Notes under the pieces: model-generated | Database searches by the model: none | Told to the model about the DNA's origin: nothing | Seen by the model: the letters and a program-made list of their open reading frames with translations, nothing else | Shown: positions 9,183 through 18,502 of the stretch, piece after piece | Position numbering within the stretch: position 1 is the stretch's first letter | How the letters are laid out: each line of letters opens with the position of its first letter | DNA from: UBA4582 sp038106185 | GTDB taxonomy: Bacteria > Pseudomonadota > Gammaproteobacteria > Pseudomonadales > Azotimanducaceae | DNA length: 64,000 nt | Assembly (NCBI GenBank): GCA_038106185.1 | Contig: JAYODE010000014.1 | Coordinates: 11,376 to 75,375 of the forward strand | Direction of reading: 5' to 3' | Made by a program: the position numbers and the translations under genes

Positions 9183-9734
9183 ATGTTTACACGAATGGAT
9201 CAAGGGACCAAGGCAGACTGGGATCATATTGGCCAGGAGCATGCGCCACACATCAAGGATATGCCCAACCGAATCTATGGCATGTTGGCATCGCTGGAAG
9301 GCGTGTCACTCGGCTTCGCCACTGATCAACTGCACCACTCTTTGCAGACCGCTACCATGGCTCGCAGGGCAGGCGCCAGCGACGAGATGGTGCTGTTGAG
9401 CCTACTGCACGATATCGGTAAAACCATCAGCGTTATCAACCACGGTCAGATATGCGCCGAAATTATCAAGGCTTACGTCAGTGACGATGCCTACCACATC
9501 ATTCGTACTCACCAAGACTTCCAGGGTGAGCACTATTACCATTATCAGGGCAAGGCTCGAGATCTGCGATTACAGTTCAAGGACGAGCCTTGGTTTGCCA
9601 AAGCCGAGCAATTCACGGATGAGTGGGACCAGGCTGCATTTGACCCAGCATATGAAGTTGATTCATTGGAGAGCTTCAAACCATTAATTGATCAATTTTT
9701 CTCGGCACCGGGAAGAATGGCAAAGGCGGCCTAG
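9183..9734 (+). CDS. HD-domain protein, possibly a diiron oxygenase (PhnZ/MIOX-like)
   Basis: 183 residues with a compact HD fold. Candidate metal ligands are H51 or H52, the H76-D77 pair in LLHDIGK, H87, H110 and D150. H52-to-H76 and H87-to-H110 spacings are 24 and 23, close to the spacing seen in PhnZ, a mixed-valent diiron oxygenase of the HD superfamily. The size also fits that group better than HD phosphohydrolases of nucleotides. This is inference; a phosphohydrolase role cannot be excluded. It is transcribed away from the molybdenum hydroxylase operon, so the two may share regulation. Confidence 0.72.
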   Translation: MFTRMDQGTKADWDHIGQEHAPHIKDMPNRIYGMLASLEGVSLGFATDQLHHSLQTATMARRAGASDEMVLLSLLHDIGKTISVINHGQICAEIIKAYVSDDAYHIIRTHQDFQGEHYYHYQGKARDLRLQFKDEPWFAKAEQFTDEWDQAAFDPAYEVDSLESFKPLIDQFFSAPGRMAKAA

Positions 9735-9799
9735 GCGAATGCTCGTACTGAGGTTGACCTGCTGGCTCGACTGATCCTGCTGACTGGCAGTTTTGCTGA

Positions 9800-9829
9800 C
9801 AACTGATCTCCTTCCAACTGACCTCCTTC
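9800..9829. repeat. 15-bp direct repeat, 2 copies
   Basis: Two adjacent 15-bp copies (caactgatctccttc and caactgacctccttc) lie 66 bases after the HD-domain stop and before the lipoprotein pair. Weaker ctgat/ctgac echoes at about 9753-9799 suggest a decayed array. Confidence 0.6.
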
Positions 9830-9952
9830 AAAGAACAGCGCTGAAAAGCCTGTTTGAACTAAAAGTGGAGTCATCCATGGTCATCGGGGCTTCAGGCGCC
9901 GATGACCTTTGCTCCTCCCTTAGCCTCAGCTTTCAAGGCCCGCCATTCTGCC

Positions 9953-10669
9953 ATGAGAAATGCCATCACCGCTGGACTTCTTAGCTTCGTAATGCTGACA
10001 GGCTGCACGAACCAACAACCTGAAGTGCCAAGTCTGAAGTCGGCACCACTGGCCGACTTTTCTGGCTCGTGGGAGATCGACTACGAACATACCGAAAACC
10101 CGCAGGACCGGCTCAGCTACCTCTACGAGATAGCCCACAGTCAATACGAACAACAGCAAAAAATGAAAAGTGACCGGAATGGCGCGCGACCCGCAAATGG
10201 CAGCGCCCTGCAAGACCTGTCTGCAGTGATTCAACTGGGCAGTCTGGCCGACGCAAGCAGTCAATCGACCGTTCTGACTATTGATCAGACGGAAGAGTAT
10301 ATCGCCATCAAACGCAGCGGCGATTATGCACTCACTTGCGACTTTCTCGCCCCGGTAAACACCTCGGCCATTGGCCAGGAATCCTGCGGAGTCGACAGTA
10401 ACGGACAACTGGTCTTTGCAACCCAATTGCCTGAGGGACTCACCGTGATCAATCGTTACAGCCTGGCCAAAGGCAGTGAGACGATTGAGAGCAAGCGCCT
10501 CATGGTCTCAACCACGCTGGTCTCGTCCAGACTCGGCCAGTCTTTTAGCTTAAACCGCGTCTACATGCTCTTTCCACCGGGCGAAGGCCTGTATGCCTGC
10601 GAATACAGCCTGGAAAAAAAGAAAGTCTGTCGACTCAGCAGGGAAGAAGCCGAGAGCAGAGATGAGTAA
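9953..10669 (+). CDS. Hypothetical lipoprotein
   Basis: 238 residues from the ATG at 9953. A signal peptide MRNAITAGLLSFVMLTGC gives a lipobox (LTGC) with the acylated Cys at 18, so an outer-membrane or periplasmic lipoprotein is expected. The rest is polar with a FSGSWEIDYEHTE start that resembles lipocalin-like strands only loosely. No family recognised. An upstream in-frame ATG at 9902 would place 17 residues before the signal and is less likely. The last 8 bases overlap the next lipoprotein gene, so they are probably co-translated and may work together. Confidence 0.78.
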   Translation: MRNAITAGLLSFVMLTGCTNQQPEVPSLKSAPLADFSGSWEIDYEHTENPQDRLSYLYEIAHSQYEQQQKMKSDRNGARPANGSALQDLSAVIQLGSLADASSQSTVLTIDQTEEYIAIKRSGDYALTCDFLAPVNTSAIGQESCGVDSNGQLVFATQLPEGLTVINRYSLAKGSETIESKRLMVSTTLVSSRLGQSFSLNRVYMLFPPGEGLYACEYSLEKKKVCRLSREEAESRDE

Positions 10670-11762
10670 ATTGGTAACCTTTACGCTGGTGTGCCTGCTG
10701 GCCGCGTGTTCAACGCCACAGCGAGAGAAACCAGAGCCGATGAGTGAGGCTGAGGCTTTGATCATAGCCACAAGCCCGGCACTGCCCTACCTGAATGTCA
10801 GCATTGCCGTCTTCAAAAACCAAAATGCCGACTCAGGCGAGAGTGGCGCCGGCCGAATCAGTCGAATCTATGCGCCCATTCATGAGGCGGAAGCTAATTA
10901 CCTGCCGGTCGTTCTGCGGAACAGCTTGATCGAATCGGGACACTGGGGCGCCGTGCGGGTTGGGCCCGACATAGCCAATATGGAGGGAGCGGCGGAACTG
11001 CAGGTCGACGTCACCATACTGACTTCGACGGCTTTGGACTTGGCACTCAACGTCAAGGTCGTTGACAGTCGCGGTATCACTTGGTTGGATAACCGCTACA
11101 CTGAACAGGCCCAGGCAGCGACCTATGCGATGGACGAGCGGCAACGCCAGGATCCATTCCAGCCACTGTTCAACCGTATCGCCAACGACCTTTTTCGAGT
11201 CCGCCAAGCCCTTTCGCCCGCTGATGCCAACTGGATAGTACGCGCCTCATTATTGCGGTATGCCAATGCCCTCGCACCCGAGGCCTTTGGGCATTACCTT
11301 AGCAAGAGCGCCGACGGCGTCATCAAGGTCACTGGCCTACCGGCCCTTGACGATCCAATGTACCTTCGAGTGAGAAAAATCCGGGAGGCAGAATATCGGT
11401 TTACCGACCTGATGGATGAGCATTTCAATGGCTTTTACACCAAGCTGCAATCGGTCTATCCCTACTGGCAGACCTACAGTTACGAGTTATTGGCCTATAA
11501 CAACCAGATTAAAGCGACTGGCACCGTCAGCAGCCGCCGGCAATCTGGCGCCTGGGATGCGACGCAGGATATTTACCATACCTACAAAGAATTCAAAATG
11601 AATGAGGATGAGCTGAGAGAATTGGCCGATTCTTTCAAAGCTGAAATTCACCCCACTATCTCGATGTTAGAAGGCAGTGTCATTGAGCTTCAGGGCCCCC
11701 TTGAAAATCAGTATGCCCAATGGCGACGAATCCTTCGCGAGATTTACGCGAAGGAACGCTAG
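10662..11762 (+). CDS. Hypothetical lipoprotein with TPR-free globular domain
   Basis: 366 residues from the ATG at 10662, overlapping the previous gene. The signal peptide MSKLVTFTLVCLLAAC gives a lipobox LAAC. The N-terminal half (LPYLNVSIAVFKNQN..., then LQVDVTILTSTALDLALNVKVVDSRGITWLDNRY) looks like an outer-membrane lipoprotein fold that presents a conserved strand pair; the C-terminal half is helical and rich in aromatic residues. I do not recognise a named family with certainty. The pairing of two lipoproteins in overlap suggests a complex at the envelope. Confidence 0.75.
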   Translation: MSKLVTFTLVCLLAACSTPQREKPEPMSEAEALIIATSPALPYLNVSIAVFKNQNADSGESGAGRISRIYAPIHEAEANYLPVVLRNSLIESGHWGAVRVGPDIANMEGAAELQVDVTILTSTALDLALNVKVVDSRGITWLDNRYTEQAQAATYAMDERQRQDPFQPLFNRIANDLFRVRQALSPADANWIVRASLLRYANALAPEAFGHYLSKSADGVIKVTGLPALDDPMYLRVRKIREAEYRFTDLMDEHFNGFYTKLQSVYPYWQTYSYELLAYNNQIKATGTVSSRRQSGAWDATQDIYHTYKEFKMNEDELRELADSFKAEIHPTISMLEGSVIELQGPLENQYAQWRRILREIYAKER

Positions 11763-11810
11763 CCATCAGTCGGTTCGAAGAGCCCTGTTCGACCTCACCT
11801 CTACCATCCA

Positions 11811-11849
11811 GAAGATGACGGCTAAGAAGATGGCTAAGAAGATGACTAA
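11811..11849. repeat. 12-15-bp tandem repeat at a convergent junction
   Basis: Copies gaagatgacggctaa, gaagatggctaa and gaagatgactaa run from 11811 to 11849. The array lies between the converging stops of the lipoprotein (11762) and the cyclopropane synthase, and its last four bases overlap the 3' end (TAG at 11846) of the synthase gene, which ends in four Ser codons. Confidence 0.75.
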
Positions 11850-13237
11850 GAAGACGAAGACTGATCCCCTTGATTAACAGTCTGTATGCGATAAAGATCG
11901 GCGCGACGCAACGGAATAGTCAGCGGCTGGTGCGCATGACCTGCCAGGATTTGATAGACATTCAGGCTACCTTCGTTGAAGAAATACGCAGCGCCAGACA
12001 TATAGAGGCGCCATAGCCGATAGGTCGCCTCACTGGAAGCGGCGACCGCCGCGTCATGTTGAGCCTCCAGACTCGCCAGCCAATGGCGCAAGGTTAGTGT
12101 ATAGTGGCGCCGCAAACTTTCGACATCAAGAATCTCGAATTGCGATTGCTCCATGACACCCGTGACATCACTCACTCGGGTCAATTCACCGTCAGGGAAT
12201 ACATATCGATTAACAAACTGACTGGTGACAGTACGACGCCAACCGTTCTCGTTGGTGATGCCATGATTCAAAAACAAGCCACCGGGTTTCAGTACGCGTT
12301 TAACCGTATTGAAGTAGGCACCAAGATTGTCGATGCCCACATGCTCAAACATACCGACGCTGACGATGCGATCGTAATTTGGCAGATCAGGCAAGTCGCG
12401 ATAATCTCGCAACTCAACCTTCACCTGGCTTTCGAGTCCCATTGCTTTGACGCGCTCCTGTGCGAAGCGGTACTGCGCATCGCTTAAGGTAATCCCATGG
12501 GCTCGAACTCCATAATGGCGTGCAGCCCAGAGGATCAACGCACCCCAACCACAACCTATGTCGAGTAACGACTGACCTTTCATTAGTCGTAGCTTGCGGC
12601 ACAGATAGTCCAGTTTGTCAGCCTGAGCTTCTGCCAGAGACTGATCAGCGTCGCGAAAGTAAGCGCAGGAGTAGACCATCTCCGGATCCAGCCAGAGCCT
12701 ATAGAAATCGTTACTGACATCGTAATGGTGGGCAATGCTCGCCTGGGAGTTTTGCTGTTGCCGATATTGATAGCGATGCACATCGGCCATAGTGGTGGTT
12801 TTGTCTGCCGGCAAACGCCAGGCCTTCGCCAAGCTGGTCAACTTAGCCTGCCAGGACAGGTCCAGATTCGTCAGATAGGGCGTAATGGAAAATAGCGATT
12901 CCATATCGCCCTCCACGTCAACGGCACCGGTGAGGAAATCACCGCCCAGGCGCAGAAGATCGCGATGCAGAATCAAGTCTCGAAGCGCACCAGGACTATT
13001 GAAAACCATCGTACAAGCGGGTTCAACCTGACCGCTAACCACAGGTCCGTCAGCGACTCGAGCGGCAACAGGACCTTTATAATTTGCGAGGATTGACCTT
13101 ATCAGCTCTGTTGCGTGGCTCGTCGCTGGACTCGTTGCAGAAACCTGATGACGGCCACTGCGATTCGATTGTGGCGAGCCGCCCATCTCTGCTCGCTGTT
13201 CCACGCCATGACTGGCTTTGGATAATTTGCTGCTCAT
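11846..13237 (-). CDS. Cyclopropane-fatty-acyl-phospholipid synthase family protein
   Basis: 463 residues. The SAM-binding motif LDIGCGWGALILWAARHYG and the following GITLSDAQ, SVGMFEHVG and the FPDGELTRVSDV segment are typical of CFA synthases, which methylenate unsaturated phospholipid acyl chains at the inner membrane. I choose the ATG at 13237 because GGAGG sits six bases upstream; an in-frame start at 13261 would precede that site. The first 55 residues are Ser/Gly-rich and not conserved-looking. It converges with the lipoprotein pair and diverges from the CoA transferase. Confidence 0.9.
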   Translation of the reverse strand: MSSKLSKASHGVEQRAEMGGSPQSNRSGRHQVSATSPATSHATELIRSILANYKGPVAARVADGPVVSGQVEPACTMVFNSPGALRDLILHRDLLRLGGDFLTGAVDVEGDMESLFSITPYLTNLDLSWQAKLTSLAKAWRLPADKTTTMADVHRYQYRQQQNSQASIAHHYDVSNDFYRLWLDPEMVYSCAYFRDADQSLAEAQADKLDYLCRKLRLMKGQSLLDIGCGWGALILWAARHYGVRAHGITLSDAQYRFAQERVKAMGLESQVKVELRDYRDLPDLPNYDRIVSVGMFEHVGIDNLGAYFNTVKRVLKPGGLFLNHGITNENGWRRTVTSQFVNRYVFPDGELTRVSDVTGVMEQSQFEILDVESLRRHYTLTLRHWLASLEAQHDAAVAASSEATYRLWRLYMSGAAYFFNEGSLNVYQILAGHAHQPLTIPLRRADLYRIQTVNQGDQSSSS

Positions 13238-13506
13238 GAATAGCCTCCGTGCAATTGTCATCAGTGCGAGTGAGTGGTGCGACCTGCGTCTCCAGACTCA
13301 ACTATTAAAGGAAATTCCTGCACTATCGCTACGGCCACAAGTCAAGTTTTTACCAGATAAATCCGTCATCATCCTAAGACCTGCGACGCTTCAACGAGGC
13401 CCCGCAAGCTAACCGCTAAGTTTTCTTGGACGCTGGAAAAAGCGCGAGAATGGCATAGCTGCCGACCCTGCAACTGAGTTACAGTGAGACACTCGTGGAG
13501 ACCAGA

Positions 13507-14670
13507 ATGACCCAATCTAAACCCCTATCCCACCTCAAGGTGCTCGACTTTTCTGCTGTCTATGCCGGACCTATCTGCGCGAGACTGCTGTCGGATTGCG
13601 GCGCCGATGTCATCAAGATCGAAACTCTCGGTAGCGGCGACATGATTCGTGGCCCAAACGGCACCACTCGAGTCTTCAGCCATTTCAACGCCGGCAAGCG
13701 CAGCATCGCGCTTGATTTGAGACGAGTTGAGGCCCAGGAGATCACTCGCCAGCTGCTGATCGATGCCGACGTGGTCATAGAAAACTTTCGACCAGGCGTG
13801 ATGCAGAAATTCGGCTTGGACTATGGCACCGTGAAAGCGCTCAACCCGACCCTTGTCTATTGTTCTATTTCCGGATTTGGCCAACAGGGTCCCTTCGCCC
13901 AACGCGCGGCTTACGCCCCTATCGCGCATGCTGCAAGTGGTTTCGATGTCGCACATATGCGCACTCAGCAGCAGGCAAACGCAGAACCCTCGGTCTCGAG
14001 TATCATGATCGCTGATATGCTGACTGGCTCTTTCGCCTTTGGCGCCATTCAAACTGCGCTACTCGGCCGCGAGCGCAGCGGTCAGGGTGATTTTATTGAT
14101 GTCTCCATGCTGGAATCTATGATGAGCCTGATTCCTGGCCAAGTACAACTGGCGCAGATACCAAACGCGCCAAGCAGTAATGGCTTTCACCCCATTCGTA
14201 CCAGCGACGGTTTCGTCATGATCTGCATCGTCTCGAGCAAAAATATGCGCCAGCTCTGCGAAGCCATCGACCGCATCGACCTACTCACAGATCCGCGTTT
14301 CGCCAATGGCGAGCATTTCAAAAACACCAAGGCCTTTATCGAGGAGATTCAGCAGTGGTCGAAATCCAGATCCGCCCAGGCCTGCGAGTTGGCGCTGAAT
14401 AAATTTGGCGTCCCTTGCAGTCTGTACAACACCCCCGAGGACCTGTTCGATCATCCTCAGGTACTATTCAGACAGGCTTTTACCGAACAACAGGATGAAG
14501 ATGGCATCTTTAAGATTCAAAATGCGCCGTTCAAATTGGCCAATATCGACATCTCAACTTCCCAGCTATCACCAAAACTGGGACAGCATACGGACGAAAT
14601 CTTGTCTCACGTACTCAAGCTAGCCGATGACGAAATCAGAAATTTACGCCTTAAAGGTATCATTCAATAA
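13507..14670 (+). CDS. CaiB/BaiF family (class III) CoA transferase
   Basis: 387 residues. Family III CoA transferases move CoA between carboxylic acids through an aspartyl-CoA intermediate. Visible features are VLDFSAVYAGPICARLLSDCGADVIKIE at the N-terminus, NAGKRSIALDLR, VVIENFRPGVMQKFGLDY, and SIMIADMLTGSFAFGAIQTALL, whose Asp is the expected nucleophile. The ATG at 13507 has GGAG six bases upstream; the GTG at 13495 overlaps that site. Substrate unknown. The intergenic space to the divergent cyclopropane synthase is 269 bases and probably holds both promoters. Confidence 0.92.
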   Translation: MTQSKPLSHLKVLDFSAVYAGPICARLLSDCGADVIKIETLGSGDMIRGPNGTTRVFSHFNAGKRSIALDLRRVEAQEITRQLLIDADVVIENFRPGVMQKFGLDYGTVKALNPTLVYCSISGFGQQGPFAQRAAYAPIAHAASGFDVAHMRTQQQANAEPSVSSIMIADMLTGSFAFGAIQTALLGRERSGQGDFIDVSMLESMMSLIPGQVQLAQIPNAPSSNGFHPIRTSDGFVMICIVSSKNMRQLCEAIDRIDLLTDPRFANGEHFKNTKAFIEEIQQWSKSRSAQACELALNKFGVPCSLYNTPEDLFDHPQVLFRQAFTEQQDEDGIFKIQNAPFKLANIDISTSQLSPKLGQHTDEILSHVLKLADDEIRNLRLKGIIQ

Positions 14671-14715
14671 AAGCATTGAGCCCACTGAGGACATCACTCA
14701 CTAAAGAGCAGCCAT

Positions 14716-16755
14716 ATGAGCAATCCATTTTTTCAGGACTGGGACACACCATTTGGAATCCCACCTTTTGACCTCATCAAGAACTCACACTACCTTGAAG
14801 CCTTTGAGCAAGGCTTCGCCGAGCAGAATGCAGAGCTAGATCGCATTACGCAAAATTCGGCAGCGGCAGATTTCGCCAACACCATAGAGGCGCTGGAGCG
14901 ATCAGGCGCACTGCTGGAAAGAACCGGCAAGGTTTTCTTCAACTTGAGCTCCTCGAATACCAATGAAGACCTACAGGCCCTGGAACTGAAACTGTCGTCC
15001 CGCCACGCGGCCCACGAGAGTCAAATGCTGAATAACCAAGCGTTGTTTGCGCGCGTCAAGCAGGTCTACTCAAGGCTCAGTGACATTGACCTGGAACCCG
15101 ACCAAATCAAGCTGTGCAAGGATACTTACATCCGCTTTGTACGTGCAGGTGCCGCTTTGAAGGATCAGGCTCGAGGCCAGGTACAGGTGCTGGATGAAAC
15201 CCTCGCCGAGTTACAAACTCGCTTCAGTCAGAATGTTCTAAAGGACACTAACGACTTTGAGCTGGTGATTGAGGCTGACGAGGATGTTGCCGGCCTGCCT
15301 CCATCTGTATTGCAAGCGGCCAAAGCTGAGGCTGATCAGCGCGGCAAGGCTGGATGCTATGTCTTTACGGTCTCACGGTCCTCTATCACCCCTCTGTTAC
15401 AGTTCGCCGAGTCTCGGGATTTGCGTGAGAAAATGTACCGAGCCTATATTCGAAATGGCGCAAACGATAACGCAAATAACAACCAGCAACTGGTCAGTCG
15501 TATAGCGGCTCTGCGCCTGCAACGCGCTCAACTGCTCGGCTATGCAAGCCACGCTCACTACATGCTTGATAACCGAATGGCAAAGACGCCTGATGCTGTC
15601 AGGGCATTGCTGGATCAGATTTGGCTGCCCACTCAAGAAAAAGTCAACCAGGAAGCCAAAGATCTGCAAACCATGATTCAGGCACTTGGCGGCAACTTCG
15701 AACTGGCACCCTGGGATTGGTGGTACTACACCGAGAAGGTGCGCCGTGAACGTTACGCCTTTGACGAGAATCAAACGAAACCTTATTTCAAGTTAGAGAA
15801 TGTTCAGGCCGGCGCCTTCGACGTGGCGAACCGCTTGTTTGGTTTGACTTTTGAGCAGGTGACGCATGTTCCAGTTTATCATCCAGATGTTCTGAGTTAT
15901 GCGGTGAAGGATGCGGATGGATCACTGATCGGTTTGTTTCTGGTGGATTATTTTATGCGCCCATCTAAACGGGGTGGCGCCTGGATGAGCGAATTTCGAT
16001 CCCAATCCAACCTGGACGCCTCTGTTAGACCTATTGTGGTCAATTGCTGCAACTTTCCCAAGTCCTCACCCTGCCTGTTAACCATGGACGAGGTGCGGAC
16101 GCTATTCCACGAGTTCGGTCATGGCCTCCACGGGTTGCTAAGCCAGGTGCGATATGCGAGTCAGTCTGGCACCAATGTAAAGCAGGACTTTGTCGAACTG
16201 CCATCACAAATCATGGAACATTGGGCCATTGAACCCAGTGTGCTGCGCACTTACGCCAGACACCTGGACACCAATGCACCCATCGAAGACGCTTTAATCG
16301 AGAAGCTACTCGCGTCCGACACTTTCAATCAGGGTTTTGCCACCACCGAGTATCTCGCGGCAGCCTACCTGGACATGGCCTGGTCGAGTCTCGAAACACC
16401 CCCCCAACTGGGCGTTGACGAGTTCGAAGCGCAGGCAATGCAGGCGGTCAACCTTATCTCTGCCGTCGGCCCCCGCTACCATTCCAGCTACTTTCAGCAT
16501 ATCTTTGCCGGCGATGCTTATTCTGCCGGTTATTACGCTTACATCTGGGCAGAGGTCCTGGATGCCGACGGTTTTGAGGCCTTCAAAGAAAATGGCATAT
16601 TTGACCCGGCCACCGCCCTCGCATTCAGGCAAAACGTACTTGAGCGCGGCGGTAGCGCTGATGCCATGGCGCTCTACAAGGCCTTTCGTGGCCGTGAGCC
16701 AGCCGTTGCACCCTTGCTAAAGCAACGAGGTCTGACGGCCCCATTTTCAGCTTAA
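14716..16755 (+). CDS. dcp: Peptidyl-dipeptidase Dcp (M3 metallopeptidase)
   Basis: 679 residues, the length of E. coli Dcp (681). The zinc motif HEFGH is at 465-469. The N-terminus (NPFFQDWDTPFGIPPFDLIKNSHYLEAFEQGF, read in parts) follows Dcp closely rather than oligopeptidase A. Dcp removes C-terminal dipeptides from oligopeptides. No signal peptide, so it acts in the cytoplasm. It follows the CoA transferase by 45 bases and precedes the exported M20 protein by 41, so a shared transcript is possible. Confidence 0.92.
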   Translation: MSNPFFQDWDTPFGIPPFDLIKNSHYLEAFEQGFAEQNAELDRITQNSAAADFANTIEALERSGALLERTGKVFFNLSSSNTNEDLQALELKLSSRHAAHESQMLNNQALFARVKQVYSRLSDIDLEPDQIKLCKDTYIRFVRAGAALKDQARGQVQVLDETLAELQTRFSQNVLKDTNDFELVIEADEDVAGLPPSVLQAAKAEADQRGKAGCYVFTVSRSSITPLLQFAESRDLREKMYRAYIRNGANDNANNNQQLVSRIAALRLQRAQLLGYASHAHYMLDNRMAKTPDAVRALLDQIWLPTQEKVNQEAKDLQTMIQALGGNFELAPWDWWYYTEKVRRERYAFDENQTKPYFKLENVQAGAFDVANRLFGLTFEQVTHVPVYHPDVLSYAVKDADGSLIGLFLVDYFMRPSKRGGAWMSEFRSQSNLDASVRPIVVNCCNFPKSSPCLLTMDEVRTLFHEFGHGLHGLLSQVRYASQSGTNVKQDFVELPSQIMEHWAIEPSVLRTYARHLDTNAPIEDALIEKLLASDTFNQGFATTEYLAAAYLDMAWSSLETPPQLGVDEFEAQAMQAVNLISAVGPRYHSSYFQHIFAGDAYSAGYYAYIWAEVLDADGFEAFKENGIFDPATALAFRQNVLERGGSADAMALYKAFRGREPAVAPLLKQRGLTAPFSA

Positions 16756-16796
16756 TCGTCCCGGCCCCCTAATCGTTAGTCGTTGGAACCTACTCT

Positions 16797-18455
16797 ATGA
16801 AATCTCCAAGACGCTACTCGCTGTTGCCAACCCTGGCAGCCTGTCTTCTACCCATTGGTTCCGCATTATTATTCTTGCCGCCGTCAGTTTCGGCAGCGAG
16901 CCACCAGGGGAAGTCAGAAATCCAGGCCGAACAAACGGATAGCACTCTTCGGAAACCGGTAACCGAGCGAAACCCGCATCGTCCGGCTTTTACGATTGAT
17001 ACAGACAAGACCTTTGATCCGGCAGCGATACCCGCCTACGCGGGTCACCACGAAGCTATTTATGCCCATATAGACGGCGCCTTACCCGCTCATACGCGTG
17101 CACTACAACGCTGGTTGCGACAGCCCTCCATTAGCGCCCAAAACACAGGCATTCTGGCCATGGCCGAGATGGTTCGAACAGACCTTGCTGACTTGGGCTT
17201 TCAAGAGACCACCTTGGTACCCACCGATGGTCATCCCGGTGTCTGGGGCTACTATGACGCAGGTGCCGAGAAAACCTTATTGGTCTACATGATGTATGAC
17301 GTTCAGCCGGTTGATCCGGATGACTGGGAAACCCCGCCTTTCGATGCCGAAATCGTCGATCATGAATACGGCAAAGTGATCAGAGCCCGAGGTGCCGTGA
17401 ACCAAAAAGGTCCAGAGCGAGCCTTTCTGAATGCCCTCGAATCCATCATCGCGGTTACCGGCACCCTACCAGTAAACCTGATGATCGCGGCTGAGGGAGA
17501 AGAAGAACTGGGCTCACCACATTACCCTCAAATCGTTGACGCTTATGAGGCTCGCATGCGCCAGGCAGATGGCGTTCTGTTTCCGATGGCCGTACAAAGA
17601 CCCGACGGCAACGCCAGCATGCTGCTGGGCGTCAAGGGTATTGTCTATTTTGAACTCGAATCCAAAGGGGGCGCATGGGGCGGACCCCAGACTGCAGAGA
17701 TACATGGTTCCTACAAGGCCATCGTCGACTCGCCGACCCTGCGTTTGATCCAGGCTATCGCCAGTCTTACAACGCCGGACGGGAACACTATACTGGTACC
17801 TGGCTACTATGACGGGATTCGGCCACCAACCGCCGAAGAGCAGGCCCTGATCAACGGCGCGGCGGCACAGTATGACGAGGCGCGAATCAAGGAGGCGCTC
17901 GGGGTTGCTCGATGGCTCGATGATCTTGAGGGTCGCGACGCCATCGTTGAGTCTTTGTATCTGCCGTCTCTGAACGTCGATGGTCTCTGGTCCGGTTATA
18001 CCGGCGAGGGCACCAAAACCATTCTGCCCCACATGGCAACGGCCAAGATGGACTCACGCTTGCCAGTGGGCCTGGATCCCGACGAAGCGCTTGCCAAGAT
18101 TCGAGCCCATCTGGACGCGGAAGGCTTTCAGGATATTAAGATTCGCAAACTCTCCGGCTACCCTGCAGCGCAGACTTCTGTCTCGGCACCCCTGGTAGAG
18201 GCAACGATCAGCGTCTACAACAAGTACACGCCAGGACTGGCGATACAACCGCGGATTCCGGGTAGCGCACCCTTTTATCAGTTTACAGACCGACTGGGAC
18301 TGCCATTGGTGCCGGCTGGGCTTGGCTACGGCAATGGCGCCCATGCGCCGAATGAGTTCCTTCTGATTGAGCCAGCGCCTGGCATAGGCGTCATGGGTTT
18401 GGCGGATATTGAGAAGGCTTACGTCGATATGCTCTATGCCGTGAGCGAGCAGTAA
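16797..18455 (+). CDS. M20 family metallopeptidase-like protein with altered metal ligands, exported
   Basis: 552 residues with a cleavable signal peptide (hydrophobic 11-35, ending PPSVSA). The fold is M20 dipeptidase: DVQPVDPDDW, AEGEEELGSPH, EIHGSYKAIVDSP (lid-domain His) and AHAPNEF (C-terminal metal His) are kept. However, the first metal His of the usual GHYD motif is Met166 (MMYD), the bridging Asp of the D-x-K-G motif is Asn202 (NQKG), and the expected later Asp is not evident. E235/E236 remain. It may therefore be a peptidase with a changed metal site or a non-catalytic relative. It follows dcp, so peptide use is a plausible theme. Confidence 0.82.
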   Translation: MKSPRRYSLLPTLAACLLPIGSALLFLPPSVSAASHQGKSEIQAEQTDSTLRKPVTERNPHRPAFTIDTDKTFDPAAIPAYAGHHEAIYAHIDGALPAHTRALQRWLRQPSISAQNTGILAMAEMVRTDLADLGFQETTLVPTDGHPGVWGYYDAGAEKTLLVYMMYDVQPVDPDDWETPPFDAEIVDHEYGKVIRARGAVNQKGPERAFLNALESIIAVTGTLPVNLMIAAEGEEELGSPHYPQIVDAYEARMRQADGVLFPMAVQRPDGNASMLLGVKGIVYFELESKGGAWGGPQTAEIHGSYKAIVDSPTLRLIQAIASLTTPDGNTILVPGYYDGIRPPTAEEQALINGAAAQYDEARIKEALGVARWLDDLEGRDAIVESLYLPSLNVDGLWSGYTGEGTKTILPHMATAKMDSRLPVGLDPDEALAKIRAHLDAEGFQDIKIRKLSGYPAAQTSVSAPLVEATISVYNKYTPGLAIQPRIPGSAPFYQFTDRLGLPLVPAGLGYGNGAHAPNEFLLIEPAPGIGVMGLADIEKAYVDMLYAVSEQ

Positions 18456-18502
18456 CCAGAATCGTGGATGAGAAGAATACCCCATTGACAGGAAGCAATA
18501 TC

